Assembly (NCBI GenBank): GCA_020638675.1
Contig: JACKID010000001.1
Coordinates: 62,001-126,000 of the forward strand
Length of the DNA: 64,000 bases
Direction of reading: 5' to 3'
DNA from: Planctomycetota bacterium
Lineage (GTDB): Bacteria; Planctomycetota; UBA8742; UBA2392
Part shown: positions 32,216 through 39,447 of the stretch, piece by piece
Position numbering within the stretch: position 1 is the stretch's first letter
Layout of the letters: every line of letters starts with the position of its first letter
Translations under genes and position numbers: made by a program
The notes under the pieces: generated by a model
Databases searched by the model: none
The model's input: the letters and a program-made list of their open reading frames with translations, nothing else
Told to the model about the DNA's origin: nothing

Positions 32216-35035
32216 ATGTTCACCCGCTTTTTCACCTGCACCATCGCCCTGGCCCTGCTGGCCGCCCTTGCCTACAGCCCCGTCCAGGCCAAGGGCAAGC
32301 ACATCACCAACATCGACGAGAAGCACAGGCTGATCGATGAGCGACGCCCCGACGCCAAGAACGTCAACGGCGCGAGCGACGTGCTCAAGCAGTACCCCGG
32401 GCGCGAACTCGCCGTCATCAACACCATGCGCATTCTCGGGCGCGGCGACATTCGCCTGAACGAGGACCCGTACATCCACGGGCGCCTGCCGATTCCTCCG
32501 CTGGGCGTGCTCAAGGGCAACGCCGACGAGCAGCCGGACAGCTGGGTGATGCTGCGCCTGTACGCGCTGCTGAAGGCGGGCTATCCCGGCGGCACCGACC
32601 TGTGCGATGAGCTGAACGAATGGCTGGCCTCGGGCGCACCGTCGCGCAAGCACCTGTGGGCGGACGTTTCGCTCGAGCTGTTGACCATCGACGCACTCGC
32701 CCAGCGCACGGACCTGACCCTCAACGCCGCACGCGAAAAGGCGCTCAAGCGCGGGCAGGAAATCGTCAATCGCCGCGACTGGGACCTGGTGCCGACCGAA
32801 GAGCCGAGCGTCGACCAGCTCGTGCAGCAGTTTCACATACTTGTCAGCCGCCGTATCGCCATGAAGCACGGCTGGGCCGAGAACCCGGTGCCCGAGAAAG
32901 TCGCCGAGACGATGCTGAAGTTGGCCGACGCGGTGCGCCTCAACCGCAACCCGGAGAGTGAGCTGTGGCTCGACGCGCCGAAGGAAGTCGACACGCTTTA
33001 CTACCGTACCCTGCTGTTGATCGGCGGCATTCTCGCGCTCGCCGATGGCGACGACACGCTGCCGCGCAAGGCCGTCACCAAGGCCGCTACCTCGCTCGGC
33101 TTCATCGAGGCGCGCCTGCCCGAGGATCTCGATGACGAGGACTCCTGGCGCACCTACGAAGGCGACGCGCTGGCGTTGTATCTGGCCGGCGGCGAGAAGT
33201 TCGGCAAGTTTGCCAAGACCATCCGCAAGGACCTCGAAAGCCAGGCGCTTACCGAATACCGCCTGTGCTGGGCGCTGCCGCGCCCGAAGAACTCGCACGT
33301 CGCCGCCCAGTTCAAGTGGGTGCTCAGCCGCAGCTACGGCGACCCCGGCATGGGCCGCGGCGAACTCACGGTGGAGGAGCGCGACCAGATCAGCGGCATT
33401 TGCCTCGCGCTGGCTGCGGCCGTCGGCGGGCTCGACCCGAACGCCCCGGCGCATGAGCCGCTGGAATGGGGCCAGGGGGTGCAGGTCTTCACGGCCCTCG
33501 AGACGCTCGACCTCGACGACTACTACGGCTACATGAAGACGACCGACCTCGCGATCGATGCCGCGGCCGGCTATTTGCTCAGCACGCAGGAAAAGGACGG
33601 CACCTTCATGCCCGGCGGCTACAGCAAGATGCTGGGCGGCCACGGGCTGGCCGTGCATGCGCTGCTCGATGCCGGCGTGGACCGCGATGACCCCCAGGTG
33701 AAGCAGGCCTTCGAGCTGATGGTGGACATGGTCGAGAAGATGCTCGACGAGCACACTTTCGGACAGTTCGGCCAGCAGAACTACTGCTGCGACATCGCCA
33801 TGATGGCCTTCCAGAGCTACTACGAGCCGGAGATCAAGGCGGCCGGCATGAACGAGGCCTGCCACCCGGAAGAGTACGCCCTCGCGGCACAGAGCGTGTG
33901 GGCCAAGATCGCGCCGCGCCACCGCGACATCATCGCCGAGATTTCCTGGCGCCTCTCCAACGCCGACGGCTTCGGCTGGGGCTACAGCCTGCCGGAAGAA
34001 CATCGCCCGCGCCCGACGCCGACGACCGCGCGCCGCAAAGACCCGCCCAAGAAGGCTGACGGCGACGGTCCCACCACCGGCAGCAAAGCCGAGAAGAAAG
34101 AGACGCCGCCCGAGATTGAGGATGAACGCCGCCGACGCATGCGCGAAGGCAAGTACCCCGATCGCCCGGCCGAGCCGCCGTTGGGCTCCCGTCACGCCGA
34201 CGGCAGCAACAGCCAGTACGCAGTGCTGGGCATCAAGGCCGGCATGATGCTGGGCGCGCCGATCGACTACCAGACGCTCGCGTGGGATGCCATGCGACTG
34301 ATCGATTGCTTCCTGCCGACGGGCTGGGCCGAGCGCCTGGTCGAGCCGATGGCGACCATGACGCTCGAAGAGCTCGAGCGGATGGCCCGCGACCCGCGCT
34401 ACGCGGACGAGTCCGACCCGAACAACCGGCGTTCGCGCCCCATGCTGCAGCGCTTCATGATCGGCGGCTGGAGCTACTTTGCCGGCAGCGGCAACACCTG
34501 GGGCGCGCCCAAGAACGTCGAGAAGGGCAAGGACAAGGACGGCAAGACCATCTACCTGTGGCCGTACTCGGTCGGGATGACGGCCGCGGGCATTTCCAGC
34601 CTCGCGATCCTGCGCGACGCGCTGATGCTGGCTCCGATCTATGACCCGCAGCTGATCGGCAAGATCGACGACCGGCTTGCGGGCGGGCTGATCGGGCTGG
34701 GGCAGATGTACCCGTACTCGCGCACCTACTTCAAGCTCGACGCCAAACAGAGCGAATGCTGGATCGGTGGCGGCGAAGGCCGCGGCATGCTGTACGACAT
34801 GTACGGCTGCGAGCGCGCCGGCGTGCTGACCCGGAGCGTCTACTTCGGCAACACCGAATGGTATCGCGACGGCGCGGACCTGATGATCAAGCTGCAACTC
34901 AAGGAAGGCGGCTGGGCCACCCTGAACAACCAGGTGTGCAACTTCAGCTTCGCCCTGCTTTTCCTGAAGCGCAGCGCGCCGTATCTCGCCACGCAGCGCC
35001 CGCCGAAACGCACGGGGCCGGTCACCGGCAAGTAG
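32216..35035 (+). CDS. Large exported alpha/alpha-toroid (prenyltransferase/squalene-cyclase-like) protein
   Basis: A 939-residue protein with a signal peptide (FTRFFTCTIALALLAALAYS) and GGAGGG seven bases before the ATG. Helical-pair repeats cover most of the length. The clearest toroid motifs are AAGYLLSTQEKDGTFMPGGY near 458 and LKEGGWATLNNQVCNFSFAL near 900. No DxDD or other cyclase catalytic motif is present, so it is probably a binding or structural domain rather than an enzyme. A charged, Pro/Lys-rich insertion lies at ~595-660. It shares the toroid fold with the C-terminus of the ECF-associated protein at 7886-10216. Role unknown. Confidence 0.8.
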   Translation: MFTRFFTCTIALALLAALAYSPVQAKGKHITNIDEKHRLIDERRPDAKNVNGASDVLKQYPGRELAVINTMRILGRGDIRLNEDPYIHGRLPIPPLGVLKGNADEQPDSWVMLRLYALLKAGYPGGTDLCDELNEWLASGAPSRKHLWADVSLELLTIDALAQRTDLTLNAAREKALKRGQEIVNRRDWDLVPTEEPSVDQLVQQFHILVSRRIAMKHGWAENPVPEKVAETMLKLADAVRLNRNPESELWLDAPKEVDTLYYRTLLLIGGILALADGDDTLPRKAVTKAATSLGFIEARLPEDLDDEDSWRTYEGDALALYLAGGEKFGKFAKTIRKDLESQALTEYRLCWALPRPKNSHVAAQFKWVLSRSYGDPGMGRGELTVEERDQISGICLALAAAVGGLDPNAPAHEPLEWGQGVQVFTALETLDLDDYYGYMKTTDLAIDAAAGYLLSTQEKDGTFMPGGYSKMLGGHGLAVHALLDAGVDRDDPQVKQAFELMVDMVEKMLDEHTFGQFGQQNYCCDIAMMAFQSYYEPEIKAAGMNEACHPEEYALAAQSVWAKIAPRHRDIIAEISWRLSNADGFGWGYSLPEEHRPRPTPTTARRKDPPKKADGDGPTTGSKAEKKETPPEIEDERRRRMREGKYPDRPAEPPLGSRHADGSNSQYAVLGIKAGMMLGAPIDYQTLAWDAMRLIDCFLPTGWAERLVEPMATMTLEELERMARDPRYADESDPNNRRSRPMLQRFMIGGWSYFAGSGNTWGAPKNVEKGKDKDGKTIYLWPYSVGMTAAGISSLAILRDALMLAPIYDPQLIGKIDDRLAGGLIGLGQMYPYSRTYFKLDAKQSECWIGGGEGRGMLYDMYGCERAGVLTRSVYFGNTEWYRDGADLMIKLQLKEGGWATLNNQVCNFSFALLFLKRSAPYLATQRPPKRTGPVTGK

Positions 35036-35058
35036 GCTGACCGGGCAGGCGAGGCTGG

Positions 35059-35064
35059 TATCAT
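35059..35064 (+). promoter_or_regulatory. -10 box of a leaderless promoter (zinc-ribbon membrane protein)
   Basis: TATCAT ends six bases before the ATG at 35071; no Shine-Dalgarno sequence. Confidence 0.55.
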
Positions 35065-35070
35065 CCCGGC

Positions 35071-35967
35071 ATGGCCAACTGTCCCAAGTGCGGCTTTGCC
35101 GGGGCGTCTTTCACCCAGGACGGCGCGCGGCGCTGCGCCCGCTGCAGCGAGGTCTACTACACGGGCGTCCAATACCCGTCGCCGCCGGGCTACGCAGCGT
35201 CTGTGGCAACGCCCGGCGGGAACAAGCGCGCAGTGCTCATCGTGGCCGGGGCGGTTGCCGTGCTGGTCGCGGCGATTGCGGTGTTGGCGCTCGCCAACGC
35301 CGAGCCCGAAGCCCGCTACGAAGGCGAACAGCCGCGCCCGTTGGCAGCGAATGAGTCCGCCGCAACGCCCGAGACCGAGCCGGAAGACGGCAGGCTCAGC
35401 GCCGCGATTACACCGGTGATGGAGGCCATGAACGGCAGCTCGCCCTGGTGGCTGCTCACGTACCGCAACATCGGCGAGGTCACCATCTCGCGCCCGGGCG
35501 TGACCGGCACGTTTGAAGCCGACGGCGTCGTGCTGAAGACCCAGTCATTCGCCGGTACGGTCTACTCGCTTCCGCCCGGTGGCGAGATCTGGATTCGCGT
35601 CGTGCCGGGGCTGTCGCAGCCGGCCAAGGCAACCTTCAAGGTAGACAAGCTGCAAAAGGCGACGCGCTACACCACGCCTTACAAGCAGCTTGAAGTCATC
35701 AGCCATGAGGCCCAGCACACGTCGGGGAAATACTCCACGGTTACGGGGCGTGTGCGTAACCAGACGGATGCAAAGTCCGCCTCGGTGCATGTCTTCGCCA
35801 TCGGCTACAACGCGGCCGGCGCGCCATGCTCATTTGTAGACGCCTATGTCAGCGGATCAGGCATCGACCCGGGCGCGGATGGCGAATTCACGCTTTACGC
35901 AGGAATCTGGCAGAATGAGTTGCCGAAGCGCTGGGAATTGACGGCTTGGGGGCGTGTTTCCAAATAG
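35071..35967 (+). CDS. Zinc-ribbon, single-TM protein with extracytoplasmic domain
   Basis: A 298-residue protein. The N-terminus is a zinc ribbon (CPKCGFAG...CARCSEVYY, residues 4-31). A helix at ~51-73 (AVLIVAGAVAVLVAAIAVLAL) crosses the membrane. The outer part has two beta-rich stretches. The last, from ~205, contains STVTGRVRNQTDAKSASVHVFAIGYN, matching the FxLYD-type domain that follows zinc ribbons in many bacterial membrane proteins. The leaderless start at 35071 puts the ribbon at the N-terminus. Function unknown; a sensor or protein-binding role is plausible. Confidence 0.78.
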   Translation: MANCPKCGFAGASFTQDGARRCARCSEVYYTGVQYPSPPGYAASVATPGGNKRAVLIVAGAVAVLVAAIAVLALANAEPEARYEGEQPRPLAANESAATPETEPEDGRLSAAITPVMEAMNGSSPWWLLTYRNIGEVTISRPGVTGTFEADGVVLKTQSFAGTVYSLPPGGEIWIRVVPGLSQPAKATFKVDKLQKATRYTTPYKQLEVISHEAQHTSGKYSTVTGRVRNQTDAKSASVHVFAIGYNAAGAPCSFVDAYVSGSGIDPGADGEFTLYAGIWQNELPKRWELTAWGRVSK

Positions 35968-36023
35968 CGGAATGGACTGCCTCCTTGCGCACGTTACACA
36001 GCTGAAACCAGAGGGGAAATCAC

Positions 36024-36491
36024 ATGCTACCGAACATCGGAATCGACGAAGGCAAACGCAAGGAACTCGCCAAGGGCCTCAGCAAGCTGCTGGCCGACAC
36101 CTACACGCTGTACCTCAAGACGCACAACTTCCACTGGAACGTGACCGGGCCGCACTTCAACGAGCTGCACCTGATGTTCATGAACCAGTACACTGAAATG
36201 TGGACGGCTGTGGACGAAGTGGCCGAACGCATCCGCGCGCTGGGTGAGTTCGCCCCCGGCGGCTACAAGGCGTTCGCGGCGCTGAGCAGCATCAAGGAAG
36301 CGGAAGGCCACCCGGACTGGAAGGAAATGATTACCCAGTTGGTGGACGGTCATGAAGAAGTGATCCGCACCTGTCGCGCCATGCTGTCCAACGTGCAGGA
36401 ATCCGGCGACGAAAGCAGCAACGCACTGATCGGCGACCGCCTAAGGATCCACGAAAAGACCGCCTGGATGCTCCGAAGCCTGCTGAACTAG
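36024..36491 (+). CDS. dps: Dps-family ferritin-like DNA-protecting protein
   Basis: A 155-residue Dps. The inter-subunit ferroxidase site is visible: LKTHNFHWNVTGPHF (His) and EMWTAVDEVAERIRALG (Asp/Glu). Dps stores iron using H2O2 and protects DNA in oxidative stress or starvation. A four-helix bundle of family length, without a long basic tail for DNA binding. GAGGGG lies seven bases before the ATG. It stands alone, with a hairpin terminator ~25 bases after the stop. No OxyR- or Fur-type site was recognised upstream. Confidence 0.94.
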   Translation: MLPNIGIDEGKRKELAKGLSKLLADTYTLYLKTHNFHWNVTGPHFNELHLMFMNQYTEMWTAVDEVAERIRALGEFAPGGYKAFAALSSIKEAEGHPDWKEMITQLVDGHEEVIRTCRAMLSNVQESGDESSNALIGDRLRIHEKTAWMLRSLLN

Positions 36492-36514
36492 ACGTAGCAA
36501 TTATTGATGATGCT

Positions 36515-36545
36515 CAGGCCCTCTGCACATACAAAGGGCCTGTCT
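36515..36545 (+). terminator. Probable terminator after dps
   Basis: CAGGCCCT at 36515-36522 pairs with AGGGCCTG at 36535-36542 around a 12-base loop, followed by TCTGTTTG. The T-tract is short, so the assignment is moderate. Confidence 0.55.
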
Positions 36546-36569
36546 GTTTGGGTCCACGGTACGGGATAA

Positions 36570-36612
36570 TTTTACCCGGCTAGTATTGACTCTCTATTTT
36601 CCCCGGGTAAAA
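36570..36612. promoter_or_regulatory. TTTTACCCGG inverted repeat, possible operator
   Basis: TTTTACCCGG at 36570-36579 is matched perfectly by CCGGGTAAAA at 36603-36612 with 23 bases between. A further GGGTAAAA half-site lies at 36720-36727, just before the ATG at 36730. The region is AT-rich for the window. This looks like a repressor or activator binding array for the DUF2239-SnoaL gene. Confidence 0.5.
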
Positions 36613-36729
36613 AGGACTCACGGCAAATGCTCTGCCGTACTAGCCCTAGGGTTGGCAGTCTTTGGCGTGTGGCGTCGCAAGTCGGGTTTAGACTGCCCAG
36701 CGCGATTCGTATTTATTCTGGGTAAAACG

Positions 36730-37740
36730 ATGGCGGAAAACAGTTCGATTCACGCTGCGTTCGTCGGTCATCGCCGGGTTGCATCTGGCCCGCTTCGCGA
36801 GGTGCTTACCGTACTCAAACAGCGGTTCGACAAGGGCGAGGCCGACTCGCTGCTCGTCTTCGAGTTGAACACCGGCAGGCAAATCGATTTCAATCTTCGC
36901 GGCTCGATTGACGAGGTTTTGGAACGGGAAGCCCCAAGTGTCGTGCGTGGCCCGGGTAGGCCGAGGCTCGGCGTTGTCAGCCGCGAAGTCACCTTGCTTC
37001 CGCGTCACTGGGACTGGCTGGAACAACAGAACAGCGGCATCTCTGCCGCTATCCGGCGCCTTGTCGAGCAGGCGATCAAGTCACAGCCGGGGCGCGAGCG
37101 TGCGCGAAGACTCCGCGCCGGGCTGAGTCGTTTTCTCTCGGCGATGGCTGGCGACCGCGCAAACTATGAAGAAGCCTGTCGCGCCTTGTTCGCCGGCGAT
37201 GTCCGACTTGAGCGGCTCATCGAGGACTGGCCGAAAGACATTCGCGACTACACGCTGCACGTGGCCGGTGAAGCGGCGACGGCCGAAACGGAGGTTTCGC
37301 CCGGCACCGATGCGGGTGCGCGGACAGTGACCGAGTTGTATCGCGTGGTCTGGAGCTTCGGCGACTACGGCGCCATCGAGCGGCTGGTTGCGCCGCAGTA
37401 CACGATTCATTCGGACCCAGGCGACGCGTGGGAGGGCGAGACACTCGATCGCGGGACTTACGCCAAGCGCGTTCAGTATTCCCGGAACGCCTTTCCCGAC
37501 CTGGCGTTCGTACTCGACGAAGTACTGCAGGCCGGCGAGCGGATCGCGGTGCGTTGGCACGCGGAGGGGACGCACGATGGCGACCTGCGCGGGCTGCCCG
37601 CGACCGGCAAGCGCGTGACTTTCAGCGGGCAGACGTTCTATGAACTCAAATCGGGGCAGGTGGCCGGCCACTGGCAGGTCGTCGACCGCCTCGGCTTCAG
37701 CAGCCAGGTAAGACCGCCAAGGGCCCGGGCAAGCCAATGA
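36730..37740 (+). CDS. DUF2239-SnoaL fusion protein
   Basis: A 336-residue soluble protein from the ATG at 36730; the ORF is open to 36586 but the domain begins here. Residues ~8-190 match DUF2239: LLVFELNTGRQIDFNLRGS, GRPRLGVVSREVTLLPRHWDWL, SAAIRRLVEQA, FLSAMAGDRANYEEACRALF. Residues ~205-330 are a SnoaL-like/ester-cyclase fold: VTELYRVVWSFGDYGAIERLV, YTIHSDPG, RIAVRWHAEGTHDGDLRGLPATGKRV and VAGHWQVVDRLG. DUF2239 proteins are often encoded alone; a fusion to a SnoaL domain is unusual and hints that it acts on a small hydrophobic ligand. Three GGGTAAAA half-sites precede it. Confidence 0.85.
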   Translation: MAENSSIHAAFVGHRRVASGPLREVLTVLKQRFDKGEADSLLVFELNTGRQIDFNLRGSIDEVLEREAPSVVRGPGRPRLGVVSREVTLLPRHWDWLEQQNSGISAAIRRLVEQAIKSQPGRERARRLRAGLSRFLSAMAGDRANYEEACRALFAGDVRLERLIEDWPKDIRDYTLHVAGEAATAETEVSPGTDAGARTVTELYRVVWSFGDYGAIERLVAPQYTIHSDPGDAWEGETLDRGTYAKRVQYSRNAFPDLAFVLDEVLQAGERIAVRWHAEGTHDGDLRGLPATGKRVTFSGQTFYELKSGQVAGHWQVVDRLGFSSQVRPPRARASQ

Positions 37741-37741
37741 A

Positions 37742-37770
37742 AACGCCCTGGCTTCGGCCGGGGCGTTTCT
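37742..37770. terminator. Terminator hairpin with UUCG loop
   Basis: AAACGCCCTGGC and GCCGGGGCGTTT form a 12-bp stem with one G-T pair around a TTCG loop, directly after the DUF2239-SnoaL stop. It can also end minus-strand transcription coming from the crotonase gene. Confidence 0.85.
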
Positions 37771-37777
37771 GGTTTGG

Positions 37778-37943
37778 GGTACCAGGCGCCCTTGCGGAGA
37801 CTCAGGGCGAGGCCGAGCAAGGCCACCAACACCGGCAAACAAGTCGAGCCCGAGTCGTTTGCGCTGCAACTGCCGCCGTCGCGGCCTCCGCCCCCGCCGA
37901 TGCCTGGGTAGGCGCTGGTGCCTAAGCCGCTGATATTGCTCGC
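37778..37943 (-). pseudogene. Orphan C-terminal sorting-signal remnant
   Basis: Directly after the crotonase stop, the minus strand reads a ~55-codon segment with the parts of a bacterial C-terminal sorting signal: a Gly-rich linker (GIGGGGGRDGGSCS), a second Cys (STCLP), a hydrophobic helix (VLVALLGLALSL) and basic residues (RKG). No body of a protein precedes it. The parts resemble the C-terminus of the ELWxxDGT protein at 41543-44647 and the MYXO-CTERM class. It is probably the tail of a deleted exported-protein gene. The reading then continues into the terminator without a stop. Confidence 0.5.
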
Positions 37944-38696
37944 TTAATTGCGTCGCTTGAGAGTCGAGTCCACAAACTGCTGGATTGCCTCTTTCACCTG
38001 CGGCGAGCGCCACTCAGCGGCGACGTCGTCGGCGTGCTTTTTCAACGCTGCCAGCATCTGCGTCGCGGGCAACCTCAGCTGTTGCTTTGTTAGCGCGAAT
38101 GACGCCCGCGGCATAGAGCCCATGCGCGATGCGTCCTTGATTGACTCCAGCATCAGCGTCTCGGCTGTTGTCAGACGCGAAACCAGGCCGAGCTGGAATG
38201 CGCGGTCCGCCGACACGTTTTCGCAACTGAACGCCAAGTGCCGCGCGGCGGATGTCCCTACTGCCTGGCGCAGAATCTCGAGCGGTAGCGGCGGAAATGG
38301 CACGCCCACGGCCAACTCCGGAACGCCGATCGTCGCGCCGGTATCCACCATCAACGCAACGTCGCATGCCGCCGCCAGTATGCAGCCGCCGGCAATCGCA
38401 TGGCCGTTGACGGCCGCGACGACCGGTTTTTGCAATTCAAACAGGCGCATGAAACAGTCGTCCAGCGCGCCCAGAAATGCGGCTGTGTAGTCGTCGCCCT
38501 CCGCCAGCACTCGCGGCAGGTCAACGCCGGCCGAGAAGATCCTCCCGCTGCCGGTGATGACCAGCGGTGCGCTCTCGACCGCTTCCGCTCGGAACGCATC
38601 GGCCAGGGCGGTGCAGAATTCCAGGTCGAGCGCGTTCGCCTTTCCGTGCGTCATTCGCATGACGCGCACGCCGCTCTCAATCGTCAGCTCAATCAT
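37944..38696 (-). CDS. Enoyl-CoA hydratase/isomerase (crotonase) family protein
   Basis: A 250-residue crotonase. LVITGSGRIFSAGVDLPRV carries the first oxyanion-hole residue. NGHAIAGGCILAAACDVALM gives the second (GG). ATIGVPELAVGVPFPPL is the region holding the catalytic Glu in hydratases, here PEL. Members hydrate, isomerise or hydrolyse acyl-CoA esters; the exact reaction cannot be read. Length is usual. The ATG at 38696 lies six bases after a GACAAT box and has no SD. It stands alone, with the SRPBCC gene 45 bases upstream on the same strand. Confidence 0.88.
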   Translation of the reverse strand: MIELTIESGVRVMRMTHGKANALDLEFCTALADAFRAEAVESAPLVITGSGRIFSAGVDLPRVLAEGDDYTAAFLGALDDCFMRLFELQKPVVAAVNGHAIAGGCILAAACDVALMVDTGATIGVPELAVGVPFPPLPLEILRQAVGTSAARHLAFSCENVSADRAFQLGLVSRLTTAETLMLESIKDASRMGSMPRASFALTKQQLRLPATQMLAALKKHADDVAAEWRSPQVKEAIQQFVDSTLKRRN

Positions 38697-38702
38697 CTGG
38701 GG

Positions 38703-38708
38703 ATTGTC
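38703..38708 (-). promoter_or_regulatory. Probable -10 box of a leaderless promoter (crotonase gene)
   Basis: GACAAT on the minus strand ends six bases before the ATG at 38696. It keeps the A at position 2 and the T at position 6 of TATAAT but lacks the first T, so it is the weakest example of the set. Confidence 0.4.
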
Positions 38709-38740
38709 CCAAACGCCCGGGCCGTTCGCCGCTGAATTCG

Positions 38741-39178
38741 TCAGGCATTGCGTTGTTCGCAGATCGCCTTGAGAGCCTCGTTCATCATTTCGAAGCCGCG
38801 CCTGGTCTTCGCCTGCATCGACTTCCAGATGAGCGGAACCAGCAGCCCGCGGAATTTCTCTGCGTGCGTCAATTTCGTGCCGCCCTCACTGGGCTCAAGC
38901 ACGAAGCGGTGCTCGCCGTCGAATATACCCGGCAGCATCAGCCGCCCGAGCCAGCGCAACTCGCGCCCGGGCGCGGCGACGAGCACGCGCGGCGTGAAAC
39001 CCATCGGCTTGCCGCCGGGTTGCTGAATCGTGATGGTCAGCCGCGCGCCTTCCCGGACGTCGCCGGCCGCGCAGGTAATGAACGGGTTCCACTCGGGGTA
39101 AGAGTCAAACGCGACCAGATGCGCCCAGACTATGTCCGGCTCAGTCTTGATGCTGATCTCGGTGACGATCTCGCGCAC
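38741..39178 (-). CDS. SRPBCC (START-like) domain protein
   Basis: A 145-residue single SRPBCC domain, the ligand-binding helix-grip fold. TEISIKTEPDIVWAHLVAFDSYPEWNPFI is the characteristic opening (x-I-x-A-x-x-x-V-W...YPxWNP). RFVLEPSEGGTKLTHAEKF is the central strand pair, and the last ~35 residues form the long helix. I place the start at the GTG at 39178 because AGGA lies seven bases upstream and no in-frame ATG precedes the fold. Small members bind hydrophobic ligands or act as cyclases; the ligand is unknown. Confidence 0.85.
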   Translation of the reverse strand: MREIVTEISIKTEPDIVWAHLVAFDSYPEWNPFITCAAGDVREGARLTITIQQPGGKPMGFTPRVLVAAPGRELRWLGRLMLPGIFDGEHRFVLEPSEGGTKLTHAEKFRGLLVPLIWKSMQAKTRRGFEMMNEALKAICEQRNA

Positions 39179-39285
39179 ATCCCGGTCCTGGCTTGAGGCG
39201 CCTCAGTTGTAAGTCGATCGAAAGATCACGGAAGTCGCAAATGACGCCGATTTGGCAGTCGAGCGCTGGCAGACGTGCAACAAGC

Positions 39286-39316
39286 GCCATTCCTGCAGGA
39301 ATGGCAGTTCCGCCAT
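39286..39316 (+). promoter_or_regulatory. Palindrome upstream of dnaK, candidate activator site
   Basis: A perfect 20-bp palindrome (GCCATTCCTG with CAGGAATGGC) at 39286-39305 is followed by a third half-site GCCAT at 39312-39316. It lies roughly 90-115 bases upstream of the start predicted from the sigma-54 element, the usual distance for a bacterial enhancer-binding protein. Confidence 0.5.
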
Positions 39317-39375
39317 GGGGCGATAATTCCGTTAAGTCCTGTGTTCAAAACAACTTAGCGATGATTTGTCAAGCG

Positions 39376-39392
39376 TTGGCACCGGGCTTGCA
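39376..39392 (+). promoter_or_regulatory. Sigma-54-type -24/-12 promoter of dnaK
   Basis: TTGGCAC, five bases, then TTGCA: both the -24 GG and the -12 GC elements match the RpoN consensus with exact spacing. The predicted start near 39403 leaves a 45-base leader ending in GGAGGG before the ATG. No CIRCE element or sigma-32-like pair was found. Confidence 0.65.
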
Positions 39393-39447
39393 TATGTGCT
39401 GGCAACTATTGAATCGCGGGCCTTGAGCCCGCTGCAGGAGGGTCATC

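Noticed and set aside
32159..34897. A 912-codon open frame on the minus strand opposite the 939-residue exported protein
   Set aside because: It has no recognisable domain, no RBS and a Gln/His/Arg/Val composition typical of the antisense of a high-GC gene; the plus-strand gene has a signal peptide and RBS.
39240..39275. CIRCE element upstream of dnaK
   Set aside because: TTGGCAGTC and nearby bases resemble one half of CIRCE, but the inverted GAGTGCTAA half with nine-base spacing is absent.
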